Part shown: positions 1 through 6,546 of the stretch, piece by piece
How positions within the stretch are numbered: the first letter of the stretch is position 1
How the letters are laid out: each line of letters begins with the position of its first letter
Assembly (NCBI RefSeq): GCF_029081005.1
Contig: NZ_JAJQTQ010000009.1
Location: forward strand, 62,001 to 126,000
DNA: 64,000 bases
Direction: 5' to 3'
From: Halomonas elongata
GTDB taxonomy: Bacteria; Pseudomonadota; Gammaproteobacteria; Pseudomonadales; Halomonadaceae
Translations under genes and position numbers: made by a program
The notes under the pieces: model-generated
Database searches by the model: none
What the model was told of the DNA's origin: nothing
Seen by the model: only the letters and a program-made list of their open reading frames with translations

Positions 1-129
1 ATGTTTGTCGCTCCGCTCGGTGCTGTGCTCCGTGCGCCTTGCGTGACCCACATGGATGTGGGAAATGCGATGGCCCGTCGGGAACGGGCCTAGCCTTCGC
101 TCCGCTCGTCGATTTGTTCAGCGCTTCCC
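1..129 (-). repeat. Partial interspersed repeat (MITE-like), cut by the window edge
   Basis: Read on the minus strand, the segment starts at 129 with GGGAAGCGCTGAACAAAT and runs to the window edge. It resembles the element at 44600-44744: the ends align, and an internal block (CGCAAGGCGCACGGAGCACAG here, CGCAAGGCGCCCGGAGCACAG there) differs at one base. This copy has an extra internal stretch with a GGCCCGT/ACGGGCC hairpin (72-90). A TA dinucleotide at 130-131 borders the end, as expected for TA-targeting elements. No coding sequence is visible. The family assignment is inferred. Confidence 0.55.
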
Positions 130-207
130 TAATCCCTAAGGGAGAGTTTTCCCGAGCTTCCCTGTCGGCCATGGTAGAACGTTTGGACTCCATGGCCCCT
201 TGTCCCG

Positions 208-234
208 CCCAGGCTTCCCGGCCTGGGTTTTTTT
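208..234 (+). terminator. Rho-independent terminator
   Basis: A seven-base-pair stem CCCAGGC / GCCTGGG with loop TTCCCG is followed directly by seven T. It faces the plus strand, so it would have ended a gene lying to the left of the window, convergent with the original end of fliR. Only its right half recurs at 2003-2017, inside the second copy of the 43-bp repeat. Confidence 0.7.
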
Positions 235-260
235 CATGCCGGCTCAGCCGGCCGGCGGCA
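218..260. repeat. 43-bp direct repeat, copy 1 (fliR tail plus half terminator)
   Basis: Matches 2001-2043 with one mismatch (243 versus 2026). It contains the last codons of fliR on the minus strand (Pro-Pro-Ala-Gly-stop) and the T-run side of the terminator. The two copies bracket 1740 bp carrying the dehydrogenase gene and IS debris, in the manner of attachment-site or recombination scars at the 3' end of a gene. Confidence 0.75.
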
Positions 261-425
261 TCAGTGCATCGCCATCTTTATTCACGGCCTTGCCAAAGCC
301 TGCCGAGATCACGACCACGGCACGGCATCTTGCGTACCGGCTTCACGAATCAGGTCTGAAACGGTATCGGCAGGGGGAGCGAGGATCGCCAGGTCGGGCG
401 CTATCGATATCGGCTGCTTGGGGCC
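244..425 (-). pseudogene. Frameshifted fragment of a CoA-binding NDP-forming acyl-CoA ligase / Pat-type protein
   Basis: The minus strand reads PISIAPDLAILAPPADTVSD and then, after one frame change near 337, AVVVISAGFGKAV. These match the second half of the CoA-binding Rossmann domain of NDP-forming acyl-CoA synthetases and Pat-type acetyltransferases (PDLAV-x-P, then AVV-x-SAGF). Stop codons lie just upstream, and the reading frame runs on into the fliR-tail repeat, ending Met-Pro-Pro-Ala-Gly-stop. Only about 55 residues of a normally 450-900 residue protein remain, so it is non-functional. Family recognition is by eye. Confidence 0.5.
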
Positions 426-447
426 TTACGTCTATGCCTCATAGGCC

Positions 448-499
448 TTGACAGCGGTCAAGCCATACATTGGAGCATCTGCTATGCTGCTTTTACATA
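448..499 (+). promoter_or_regulatory. Possible control region of the alcohol dehydrogenase
   Basis: The 426-592 stretch has no gene and is more AT-rich than its surroundings. It holds an inverted repeat TTGAC-AGCG-GTCAA (448-461) that could be an operator. A weak sigma-70-like pair TTGGAG (470-475) and TACATA (494-499) has 18-bp spacing. Neither is strong. Confidence 0.25.
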
Positions 500-592
500 T
501 CGTGAAATGTAGCTGCGACTGGCATCGTTTCAGCCTGCCGAGCCAACAATATACGGTCCTGTGGATAGTGACGCTCGTGGAGTACGACAACG

Positions 593-1627
593 ATGAAAGC
601 GCTCGTATATGAAGGGGGTGGTCAGCGTGCCTGGATAGACAGACCAAAGCCGGCGATCGAGGCCCCTACCGATGCTGTGGTAAGGATTACCCATACCACG
701 ATCTGTGGTACGGACCTGCATATCCTGAAAGGGGATGTACCTGCCGTGGCGCCTGGCAGGATCCTTGGGCACGAAGGTATCGGTGTCATCGAAGAAATAG
801 GCGAGGGCGTGGCCAATCTAAGGGAAGGCGATCATGTTCTCATTTCCTGTATCACATCCTGCGGTCGCTGCGACTATTGCAAACAGGCAATGTATTCCCA
901 CTGTCGTGATGGAGGCTGGGTTCTCGGCCATCTGATCGATGGTACGCAGGCTGAATATGTTCGCATTCCGCATGCCGATAATAGTCTCTATCGCTTACCA
1001 CCTGGACTCGAGCCTGCGGCGGCGCTCATGCTGAGCGACATCCTGCCCACCGGACATGAAATCGGTGCGCTCAATGGTGAGGTCCGTCTGGGCGATACCA
1101 TTGCCATCATCGGGGCTGGGCCCATAGGTCTGGCCGCCTTGTTGACGTCTCGCTTCTATTCTCCGGCCCGCATCATCGTGGTCGATCCTGACGAAAACCG
1201 CCTGGCCGTGGCACGCCAACTTGGAGCAACCGATACCATCGCCGTTGACCCCGTGGAAACCGTGCTGAAGATGACTGACGGCGAGGGTGTGGATGTCGCC
1301 ATGGAAGCGGTGGGTATTCCAGAAACCTTTGATGTGTGTCAGCGTATCCTCCGTCCTGGTGGCCGCCTTGCTAACATTGGTGTCCATGGTCACAGTGTCG
1401 AGTTTCGTCTCGAGGATCTTTGGATAAAGAATGTCACCATACGTACGGGGCTGGTGAATACCAACACTATCCCTGTGCTGATGCGCTTCCTTGAATCCGG
1501 TGGCATTGATGCCGAGAGTCTGGTCACCCATCGGCTTGCGCTCAATGATATCGAGCAAGCTTATGACGTGTTCTCGAGAGCTGCGTCTGAAAAAGCTATC
1601 AAGATACTGCTCACCGCCGAAAAGTAG
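593..1627 (+). CDS. Zinc-dependent medium-chain alcohol dehydrogenase
   Basis: A 344-residue medium-chain dehydrogenase expected to oxidise an alcohol (or reduce an aldehyde) with NAD(H) in the cytoplasm. Catalytic zinc ligands are Cys38 (ICGTD) and His60-Glu61 (GHEG). The structural zinc lobe has Cys90, Cys93, Cys96 and Cys104. The Rossmann motif GAGPIG is at 174-179, with an aspartate at 198 that favours NAD over NADP. Length is typical. The start follows a GGAG about 12 bases upstream. The substrate cannot be read from the sequence. The gene is isolated, lies between the two 43-bp repeats, and is less GC-rich than its flagellar neighbours, which suggests acquisition by transfer. Confidence 0.85.
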   Translation: MKALVYEGGGQRAWIDRPKPAIEAPTDAVVRITHTTICGTDLHILKGDVPAVAPGRILGHEGIGVIEEIGEGVANLREGDHVLISCITSCGRCDYCKQAMYSHCRDGGWVLGHLIDGTQAEYVRIPHADNSLYRLPPGLEPAAALMLSDILPTGHEIGALNGEVRLGDTIAIIGAGPIGLAALLTSRFYSPARIIVVDPDENRLAVARQLGATDTIAVDPVETVLKMTDGEGVDVAMEAVGIPETFDVCQRILRPGGRLANIGVHGHSVEFRLEDLWIKNVTIRTGLVNTNTIPVLMRFLESGGIDAESLVTHRLALNDIEQAYDVFSRAASEKAIKILLTAEK

Positions 1628-2000
1628 AAAGATATTACCCCGCCGCATACGGGCGACAGCAATATTATTCAGGCTAGAGGGGTGCCGCCTATGGGGCACT
1701 GATACTTCTTTTGGTTCGAACCTCACGGTTTGGTAGGAAAGGGAAGTATTACAAGTTGAATAGTGATTGAATCGTCCAGGGTTTTGTAGACACCCTCTGA
1801 GGGAATTCCATGGAAATGGTGTCGTCTTGCCCATCCTAACGTGTGTCTTTCAAGTAAGCATCGTAAATAGCGCCTGCGCTGATGCCACTATTCGGTACTC
1901 TGTCTGGAGGTGGCATGGCAAAGCGAGGTTGGCCAGCCGTTCCTGTGATGTGACTGAGGATCAGTTAGCTGAGTTGAATCGGTGGGTCGAGTGAACTTGA
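1628..2000. mobile_element. Decayed insertion-sequence remnants
   Basis: This 373-bp gap has no intact gene. At 1782-1797 it carries, on the minus strand, GAGGGTGTCTACAAAA, which closely resembles the repeat end at 57938-57952 (GAGGGTGTTTACAAA) and looks like the solo terminus of an element. At 1915-1994 it holds a broken transposase start (separate entry). It then joins the 43-bp repeat at 2001. The block is clearly less GC-rich than the flagellar genes. Confidence 0.5.
1915..1994 (+). pseudogene. N-terminal fragment of an IS630-type transposase
   Basis: ATG at 1915 opens MAKRGWPAVPVM and then a stop. The next frame continues VTEDQLAELNRWVE before a stop at 1992-1994, where the fliR-tail repeat begins shortly after. 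This resembles the start of IS630-family transposases (a short basic leader, then LTEEQ-x-AELERWV). A frameshift and truncation leave about 26 residues, so it cannot be active. The assignment rests on the short N-terminal similarity only. Confidence 0.45.
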
Positions 2001-2043
2001 CCGGCCTGGGTTTTTTTCATGCCGGTTCAGCCGGCCGGCGGCA
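2001..2043. repeat. 43-bp direct repeat, copy 2 (native end of fliR)
   Basis: This copy includes the stop codon (2027-2029) and last codons of the intact fliR. Upstream of the T-run only the right half of the terminator stem is left, because the left stem arm is replaced by IS-derived sequence. fliR therefore lacks a complete hairpin here. Confidence 0.75.
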
Positions 2044-2827
2044 GGGACGCCAGGACATCGAGCAGCCCCCGCAGGGCATCGATGCCCTGGCCGAAGAGTC
2101 GCTCGAGGAAACGGTCGAGGTCGGTCATCAGCACCATCAACAGGATGATGCCCACCGTCAGCGAGGTGGGAAAGCCGATATTGAACACCGTGAGCTGCGG
2201 CGCCGCACGATTGAGGATGCCCAGCGAGAGGTTGATGATCAGCAGCGAGGCCACCAGCGGGAGGGCCAGCAGCATGCCCGAGGTGAAGATGGTGCCGCCG
2301 TAGCGGGCCAGCATCATGAAGGCTTCGGGGTCGAAGCGCCCCATGCCGATGGGCAGGGTACGAAAGCTGTTGGCCAGGACCTCGAGCACTACCAGATGCA
2401 CGTCGAAGGCCAGAAACATCAGCAACGTGATCATGTAGAGCAGTCGCGAGAGCACCATCATGTTGGTGCCGCTGGAAGGGTCGAAGAAGGTGGCGAAGGC
2501 CAGCCCCATCTGCAGGCCGATGAACTCGCCGGTGGCTTGCACCACCGCCAGGGTCACGCGCATGACCAGGCCCATGGCCGCGCCGATCAACAGTTGCTCC
2601 GCCAGGATGCCGAGCCCCTCCCAGGAGACGATCGGCACGTCCGGCATCGGCGGCAGGATGGGCGCGATCACCACCGTCAGCGCGCCGGCCAGCGCAATCT
2701 TGACCTGGCGCGGTACGCCGGAATGCCCCCACAACGGCGAGCTGAGCATCAAGCCCGTGATCCTGGCGAAGGGCCACAGGAAGGCGACCAGCCAGCCGTG
2801 CAGTTGGGCGAAGGTGACCTCGACCAT
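2027..2827 (-). CDS. fliR: Flagellar export gate protein FliR
   Basis: A 266-residue inner-membrane protein with about six hydrophobic segments. FliR builds the FliP5-FliQ4-FliR1 gate through which rod, hook and filament subunits are exported. The conserved family pattern is visible: an N-terminal amphipathic start, LSSPLWG near 30, FFDPSSGTN in the middle and a charged C-terminus. It is the last gene of the fliLMNOPQR run, 15 bp downstream of fliQ. The 3' end coincides with one copy of the 43-bp repeat, so an insertion event stopped exactly at its stop codon. Confidence 0.95.
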   Translation of the reverse strand: MVEVTFAQLHGWLVAFLWPFARITGLMLSSPLWGHSGVPRQVKIALAGALTVVIAPILPPMPDVPIVSWEGLGILAEQLLIGAAMGLVMRVTLAVVQATGEFIGLQMGLAFATFFDPSSGTNMMVLSRLLYMITLLMFLAFDVHLVVLEVLANSFRTLPIGMGRFDPEAFMMLARYGGTIFTSGMLLALPLVASLLIINLSLGILNRAAPQLTVFNIGFPTSLTVGIILLMVLMTDLDRFLERLFGQGIDALRGLLDVLASLPPAG

Positions 2828-2842
2828 GCCGGGCGTCCGCTG

Positions 2843-3112
2843 TCAGGAAATGAGCGTCGGGATGTTGCTGAACAGCTCCCGGGTGAAGTTGGTGATCAGC
2901 TTGAGCAGCCAGGGGCCGGCCAGCACCAGCACGGCGAAGACCGCCAGGATCTTGGGAATGAACGACAGCGTCATTTCGTTGATCTGGGTGGCCGCCTGGA
3001 ACAGGCTTACCAGCAGGCCGGTGAGCAGTGCCGTCAGCAGCAAGGGGCCGGCCAGCAGCAGGGTGACGCGCATGCCCTGGTAGGCAATGGTCATAACCGT
3101 CTCGGGTGTCAT
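2843..3112 (-). CDS. fliQ: Flagellar export gate protein FliQ
   Basis: An 89-residue protein of normal FliQ length with two long hydrophobic helices (about 18-38 and 52-75) forming the FliQ hairpin of the type III export gate. The family start is clear (MTPETVMTIAYQGMR), as is the middle ATQINEMTLSFIPK loop. It lies 22 bp after fliP and 15 bp before fliR. Confidence 0.95.
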   Translation of the reverse strand: MTPETVMTIAYQGMRVTLLLAGPLLLTALLTGLLVSLFQAATQINEMTLSFIPKILAVFAVLVLAGPWLLKLITNFTRELFSNIPTLIS

Positions 3113-3134
3113 GCGTGCCTCCTCGGGTCGGGCG

Positions 3135-3917
3135 TCAGAGATAGAAACTTTCCGCCAGCGAGCCGATCAGCAGCTGCCAGCCATCGACCAGCACGAACAG
3201 CATCAGCTTGAACGGCAGCGAGATGGTGATCGGCGGCACCATCATCATGCCCAGCGACATCAGGGTGCTGGCCACCACCAGGTCGATGATCAGGAAGGGA
3301 ATGAAGATGGTGAAACCGATCTGGAAGGCCGTCTTCAGCTCGCTGGTCACGAAGGACGGCACCAGGACACGCAAGGGGACGTCCGCCGGGCCCTGCATCT
3401 CGCCGATGTCGGCCAGGCGAGCGAACAATGCCAGATCGGGTTCCCGGGTCTGGGCCATCATGAATTCCCGCAGCGGGCCCTGGGCCTGGTTCAGGAACTC
3501 GGGGAAGTTGATGTCGCCGTTGGACAGCGGCACCCAGGCCTGGGCATGCACCTCGCCGAAGACCGGCGCCATGATGAAGAACGTCAGGAACAGTGCCAGC
3601 CCCAGCAGGATCTGATTGGGCGGCGTGGCCTGGGTGCCCATGGCGGTGCGCAGCAGGCTCAGCACGATGATGATGCGGGTGAAACTGGTCATCATCAGCA
3701 AGGCCGCCGGCAGGAAGGCCATGGAGCTGAGCAGCAACAGGGTCTGCAGCGACAGCGACCACTTCTGGCCACCGTCTTCCATGGGCTCGCTAATGATGCC
3801 GGGAATCTGTTGGGCCAGCGCCGGGGAGGGCAGGGCCAGCAGGCACAACGCCAGCAAGCACAGTGTCAGCAGAAGCAGCAGAGAGAAGCGCCAGGAGCGA
3901 TGTGGCGTGCCGGTCAT
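3135..3917 (-). CDS. fliP: Flagellar export gate protein FliP
   Basis: A 260-residue FliP with a cleavable signal peptide (about 1-36, ending near ALAQQ) followed by four membrane segments. Characteristic stretches are [13 protein letters not shown], the [16 protein letters not shown] loop and the C-terminal [19 protein letters not shown]. Five copies form the main ring of the export gate. The start codon overlaps the fliO stop by 4 bp, which indicates translational coupling. Confidence 0.96.
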   Translation of the reverse strand: MTGTPHRSWRFSLLLLLTLCLLALCLLALPSPALAQQIPGIISEPMEDGGQKWSLSLQTLLLLSSMAFLPAALLMMTSFTRIIIVLSLLRTAMGTQATPPNQILLGLALFLTFFIMAPVFGEVHAQAWVPLSNGDINFPEFLNQAQGPLREFMMAQTREPDLALFARLADIGEMQGPADVPLRVLVPSFVTSELKTAFQIGFTIFIPFLIIDLVVASTLMSLGMMMVPPITISLPFKLMLFVLVDGWQLLIGSLAESFYL

Positions 3918-4348
3918 GACGTCCCCCGCGGCCCGTCATCGCGTCCCGTGGCTTGCTGGCGCAGCGCCCGTGCGAAGCGCCTGGCAAAGCCGCCGTCGTC
4001 GGTATCCGTGGCGGCCGATGGGGCCTCATCCTGCGGCGCCGGCAGTTCATGCAGCTTGTTGACCTGGCCGCCGCCGACACCGAGCACCAGCCAGGTGGAT
4101 TCGACCTCGACGATCACCACCCGCTCGCGGTTGCCCACATTGGTGCCGCCGATGAGCTTCGGGCGCGGTCCCCGGCCCGTGCCACTGCCGCCGAGGCGGC
4201 GCAGCAGGTGGTTGCAGATCAGGATGATGGCGATGACGAGCGCCAGGGCAGCGACCGTCTTGCCCAGGGTCGCCATGCCGATCAGGGCATCGCCTCCCTG
4301 GGCGATGCCATCGGCGACGGCGCCGTCGAGCTCGGCGTTCTGGCTCAT
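3914..4348 (-). CDS. fliO: Flagellar protein FliO
   Basis: A 144-residue bitopic membrane protein: a short N-terminus, one transmembrane helix (about 30-48) and a cytoplasmic domain with the FliO pattern ([25 protein letters not shown]). FliO helps assemble the FliP ring. The C-terminus is a low-complexity charged tail. Overlaps fliN by 4 bp upstream and fliP by 4 bp downstream. Confidence 0.9.
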   Translation of the reverse strand: MSQNAELDGAVADGIAQGGDALIGMATLGKTVAALALVIAIILICNHLLRRLGGSGTGRGPRPKLIGGTNVGNRERVVIVEVESTWLVLGVGGGQVNKLHELPAPQDEAPSAATDTDDGGFARRFARALRQQATGRDDGPRGTS

Positions 4349-4857
4349 CGGTTCAGCTTCTGGACCCGTTCGGACGGCGTGATGATCTCGGTGATACGGA
4401 TGCCGTACTTGTCTTCGACGACCACCACCTCGCCCTGGGCGATCAGGTAGCCATTGATCAGGATATCCATGGGCTCGCCGGCCAGTCCCTCGAGCTCGAT
4501 CACCGAGCCCTGGGCCAGTTCGAGCAGTTGCTTGATGGTCAGGCGAGTGCGCCCCAGCTCCACGGTCAGCTTGACCGGGATATCCATGATCATTTCAAGG
4601 TCGCGGGGCAAGGAGGCGTTGTCGCCCTGTTCCAACGGCTGGAAGACACTGTCGCCGGCGGCACGTGCGGTCTCCGGCGATGTGTCGGACGCCTCGGTAT
4701 CGGCACCCTCGGCGGCTTCCTGCTCGGCCAGGGCCTCGGCCCAGGGATCCGCCTGCTCCGCGGCATCCTCGGACGCGCTGTCGCCCTCCTGTTCCGACAT
4801 GGCGTCGGCCCAGTCGTCGTCGCCGACGTTCTTATCGGGCTTGTTGGGGTCAGTCAT
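4345..4857 (-). CDS. fliN: Flagellar motor switch protein FliN
   Basis: A 170-residue FliN with an acidic, low-complexity N-terminal extension (residues 1-85) and the SpoA domain (about 88-165), including MDIPVKLTVELGRT and GEPMDILINGYLIAQGEV. It forms the bottom of the C-ring with FliM and docks FliH. The start at 4857 (MTDPNKPD) is chosen because the frame further upstream is only a shadow of fliM; start and fliM stop overlap by 8 bp. Confidence 0.94.
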   Translation of the reverse strand: MTDPNKPDKNVGDDDWADAMSEQEGDSASEDAAEQADPWAEALAEQEAAEGADTEASDTSPETARAAGDSVFQPLEQGDNASLPRDLEMIMDIPVKLTVELGRTRLTIKQLLELAQGSVIELEGLAGEPMDILINGYLIAQGEVVVVEDKYGIRITEIITPSERVQKLNR

Positions 4858-5893
4858 GATGGGGGTCCTCGGGTTTCGGCTCGGACGCCTTGACGAAGGA
4901 ATCGGACGGCGCGTGGTCGGCGGCGTGGTCGAACAGGCGCAATACGCGCAGTGCCCGCTGGCCGTGCTGGCTGCCGTACTCGCACTCCATGACCGGCACG
5001 CCATCCACCTTGGCGGTCACCGTTTCGGGCAGCTCCAGGGGCAGGATGTCGCCCACCTCGAGCTTCGTCACATCGGAGATTCGCGAGGGGAGGTCGGCGA
5101 AGTCGGCGACCAGCTCGACCGCCGAATGGCGAATCTCGCCGGCCATGCGCCGCGTCCAGGTGCCGTCCTGATCCTGGTGGCCATCGCTCAAGGGGTTGGT
5201 GAGCAGGTCGCGCAACGGCTCGATCATCGAATAGGGCATGCATACCTGGAAGCTGCTGGCCAGGTTGCCCACCTCGAGATTGAAGCTGGTGTTGACCACG
5301 ATCTCGTTGGGCGAATTGGTGATGTTGGCGAACTTCGCCTGCATCTCGGAGCGCAGGAAACTGATCTCGAGCGGGTAGACCGAGCGCCAGGATTCGCTGT
5401 ACGCCTCGATGGCCAGGCGCAGCATGCGCTGGATGATGCGCTGTTCGGTGTTGGTGAACTCCCGCCCCTCCGACTTGGCCAGGAAGCGGCCGTCACCACC
5501 GAACAGGTTGTCCACCACCATGAACACCAGGTTGGGTGGAAAGACGATGAGCGCAGAGCCCTTCAGCGGCTTCATGGCGATCATGTTGATGTTGGTGGGG
5601 ACCGGAACGTTGCGCGAGAACTCGCTGTAACTCTGATAGCGCACCGAGTCCACGGTGATATCGGCGCTGCGCCGGAGCAGGTTGAACAGGCCCATGCGGA
5701 AATGACGAGCGAAGCGCTCGTTGATGATATCCAGCGTATGCAGGCGTTCACGGATGATGCGGTGCTGGGAGGCCGGATCGAAGGGGCGCACCTTGGGGGT
5801 GTTGCCGCCGCCGCCACTGGGCTCATCATCTCCGCTGACGCCCTTGAGCAGGGCGTCGATTTCATCCTGGGACAGCAGATCGTCCTGAGACAT
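4850..5893 (-). CDS. fliM: Flagellar motor switch protein FliM
   Basis: A 347-residue switch protein. The N-terminal CheY-P-binding peptide LSQDEIDALLKG is at residues 6-17, followed by a Gly-rich linker, the CheC-like middle domain and a C-terminal SpoA domain. It binds phosphorylated CheY to reverse rotation and contacts FliG and FliN. Located 23 bp downstream of fliL. Confidence 0.96.
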   Translation of the reverse strand: MSQDDLLSQDEIDALLKGVSGDDEPSGGGGNTPKVRPFDPASQHRIIRERLHTLDIINERFARHFRMGLFNLLRRSADITVDSVRYQSYSEFSRNVPVPTNINMIAMKPLKGSALIVFPPNLVFMVVDNLFGGDGRFLAKSEGREFTNTEQRIIQRMLRLAIEAYSESWRSVYPLEISFLRSEMQAKFANITNSPNEIVVNTSFNLEVGNLASSFQVCMPYSMIEPLRDLLTNPLSDGHQDQDGTWTRRMAGEIRHSAVELVADFADLPSRISDVTKLEVGDILPLELPETVTAKVDGVPVMECEYGSQHGQRALRVLRLFDHAADHAPSDSFVKASEPKPEDPHHD

Positions 5894-5916
5894 GGGGTGA
5901 CTCCGCGACCTCGCCG

Positions 5917-6396
5917 CTATTGCACGATGAATTCGGTAAAGAGCACATCCTCGATGGCGAGGTCGGGCTGTGTCTCCGACATCGGGGCCTCGAGCGCGGC
6001 GATGATCTGGTCGGTCAGGCGCTTCTTGCCGTTTGCCGACGTCAGATCCTCTGCCTGCTGGCCCGAGAGCAGGGTCAACAGCCGGCTGCGCACCTGCGGC
6101 ATGTGGGTTTCGAGCAGTTCGCGACTCCGTGTGTCGGTCACCTTCAGTGAAATGCCGGCATAGAGCAGCCGGGCACCATAGTTATCCTCGGCCAGGTTGA
6201 CGGTGAAGGGGTCGATCTCGACGAAGATCGGCTCCTGATACTCGATGGCCGCGGGTTCTTCTGCACGGGCCTGTTCCATGCCCCCCTGCTGGGTAAACAG
6301 CATGAACAGTGCCGTGGCGGCGGCCGACAGGCTCAGGACGACCAATACCACCAGCAACCACAGCAGCTTTCGCGAGCCGCCTCCGGATGTCGCCAT
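5917..6396 (-). CDS. fliL: Flagellar basal body protein FliL
   Basis: A 159-residue inner-membrane protein with one N-terminal helix (about 11-33) and a periplasmic FliL domain (IEYQEPIFVEIDPFTVNL, GISLKVTDTRSRELLETHMP). FliL rings around the stator and supports torque. A good AGGAGCGGTA ribosome site precedes the start. It heads fliLMNOPQR, separated from fliK by 150 bp containing several hairpins. Confidence 0.93.
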   Translation of the reverse strand: MATSGGGSRKLLWLLVVLVVLSLSAAATALFMLFTQQGGMEQARAEEPAAIEYQEPIFVEIDPFTVNLAEDNYGARLLYAGISLKVTDTRSRELLETHMPQVRSRLLTLLSGQQAEDLTSANGKKRLTDQIIAALEAPMSETQPDLAIEDVLFTEFIVQ

Positions 6397-6546
6397 TACC
6401 GCTCCTGTTTGTCGATGAGGGTCAATGTGTGGGGGATTATGCCGACTCGAGGTCGGCCATGATGAAACGAACAGGCCCAGTGAATGGGCCTATCTTGGGT
6501 TTTTGCTCGAGCTTCGGCTCGAGAGCAGCAAGTTATCGATGCCCTC
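6397..6546 (-). promoter_or_regulatory. fliK-fliL gap with three hairpins
   Basis: Three inverted repeats occupy the gap: CTCGAG-CTTCGG-CTCGAG (6506-6523), GGCCCAG-TGA-ATGGGCC-type stem (6474-6490) and GCCGAC-TCGAG-GTCGGC (6441-6457). On the minus strand the second is followed by TGTTCGTTT, a weak terminator for the fliF-K unit. The remainder up to 6397 would hold any fliL promoter; no strong motif is seen. Confidence 0.4.

Noticed and set aside
995..1834. Minus-strand open frame of 279 codons across the dehydrogenase gene end
   Set aside because: It overlaps most of the well-supported dehydrogenase and shows no recognisable domain.
1982..3211. A 409-codon plus-strand open frame opposite fliR, fliQ and fliP
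   Set aside because: It is a His/Gln/Arg-rich shadow of certain flagellar genes and has no ribosome site.
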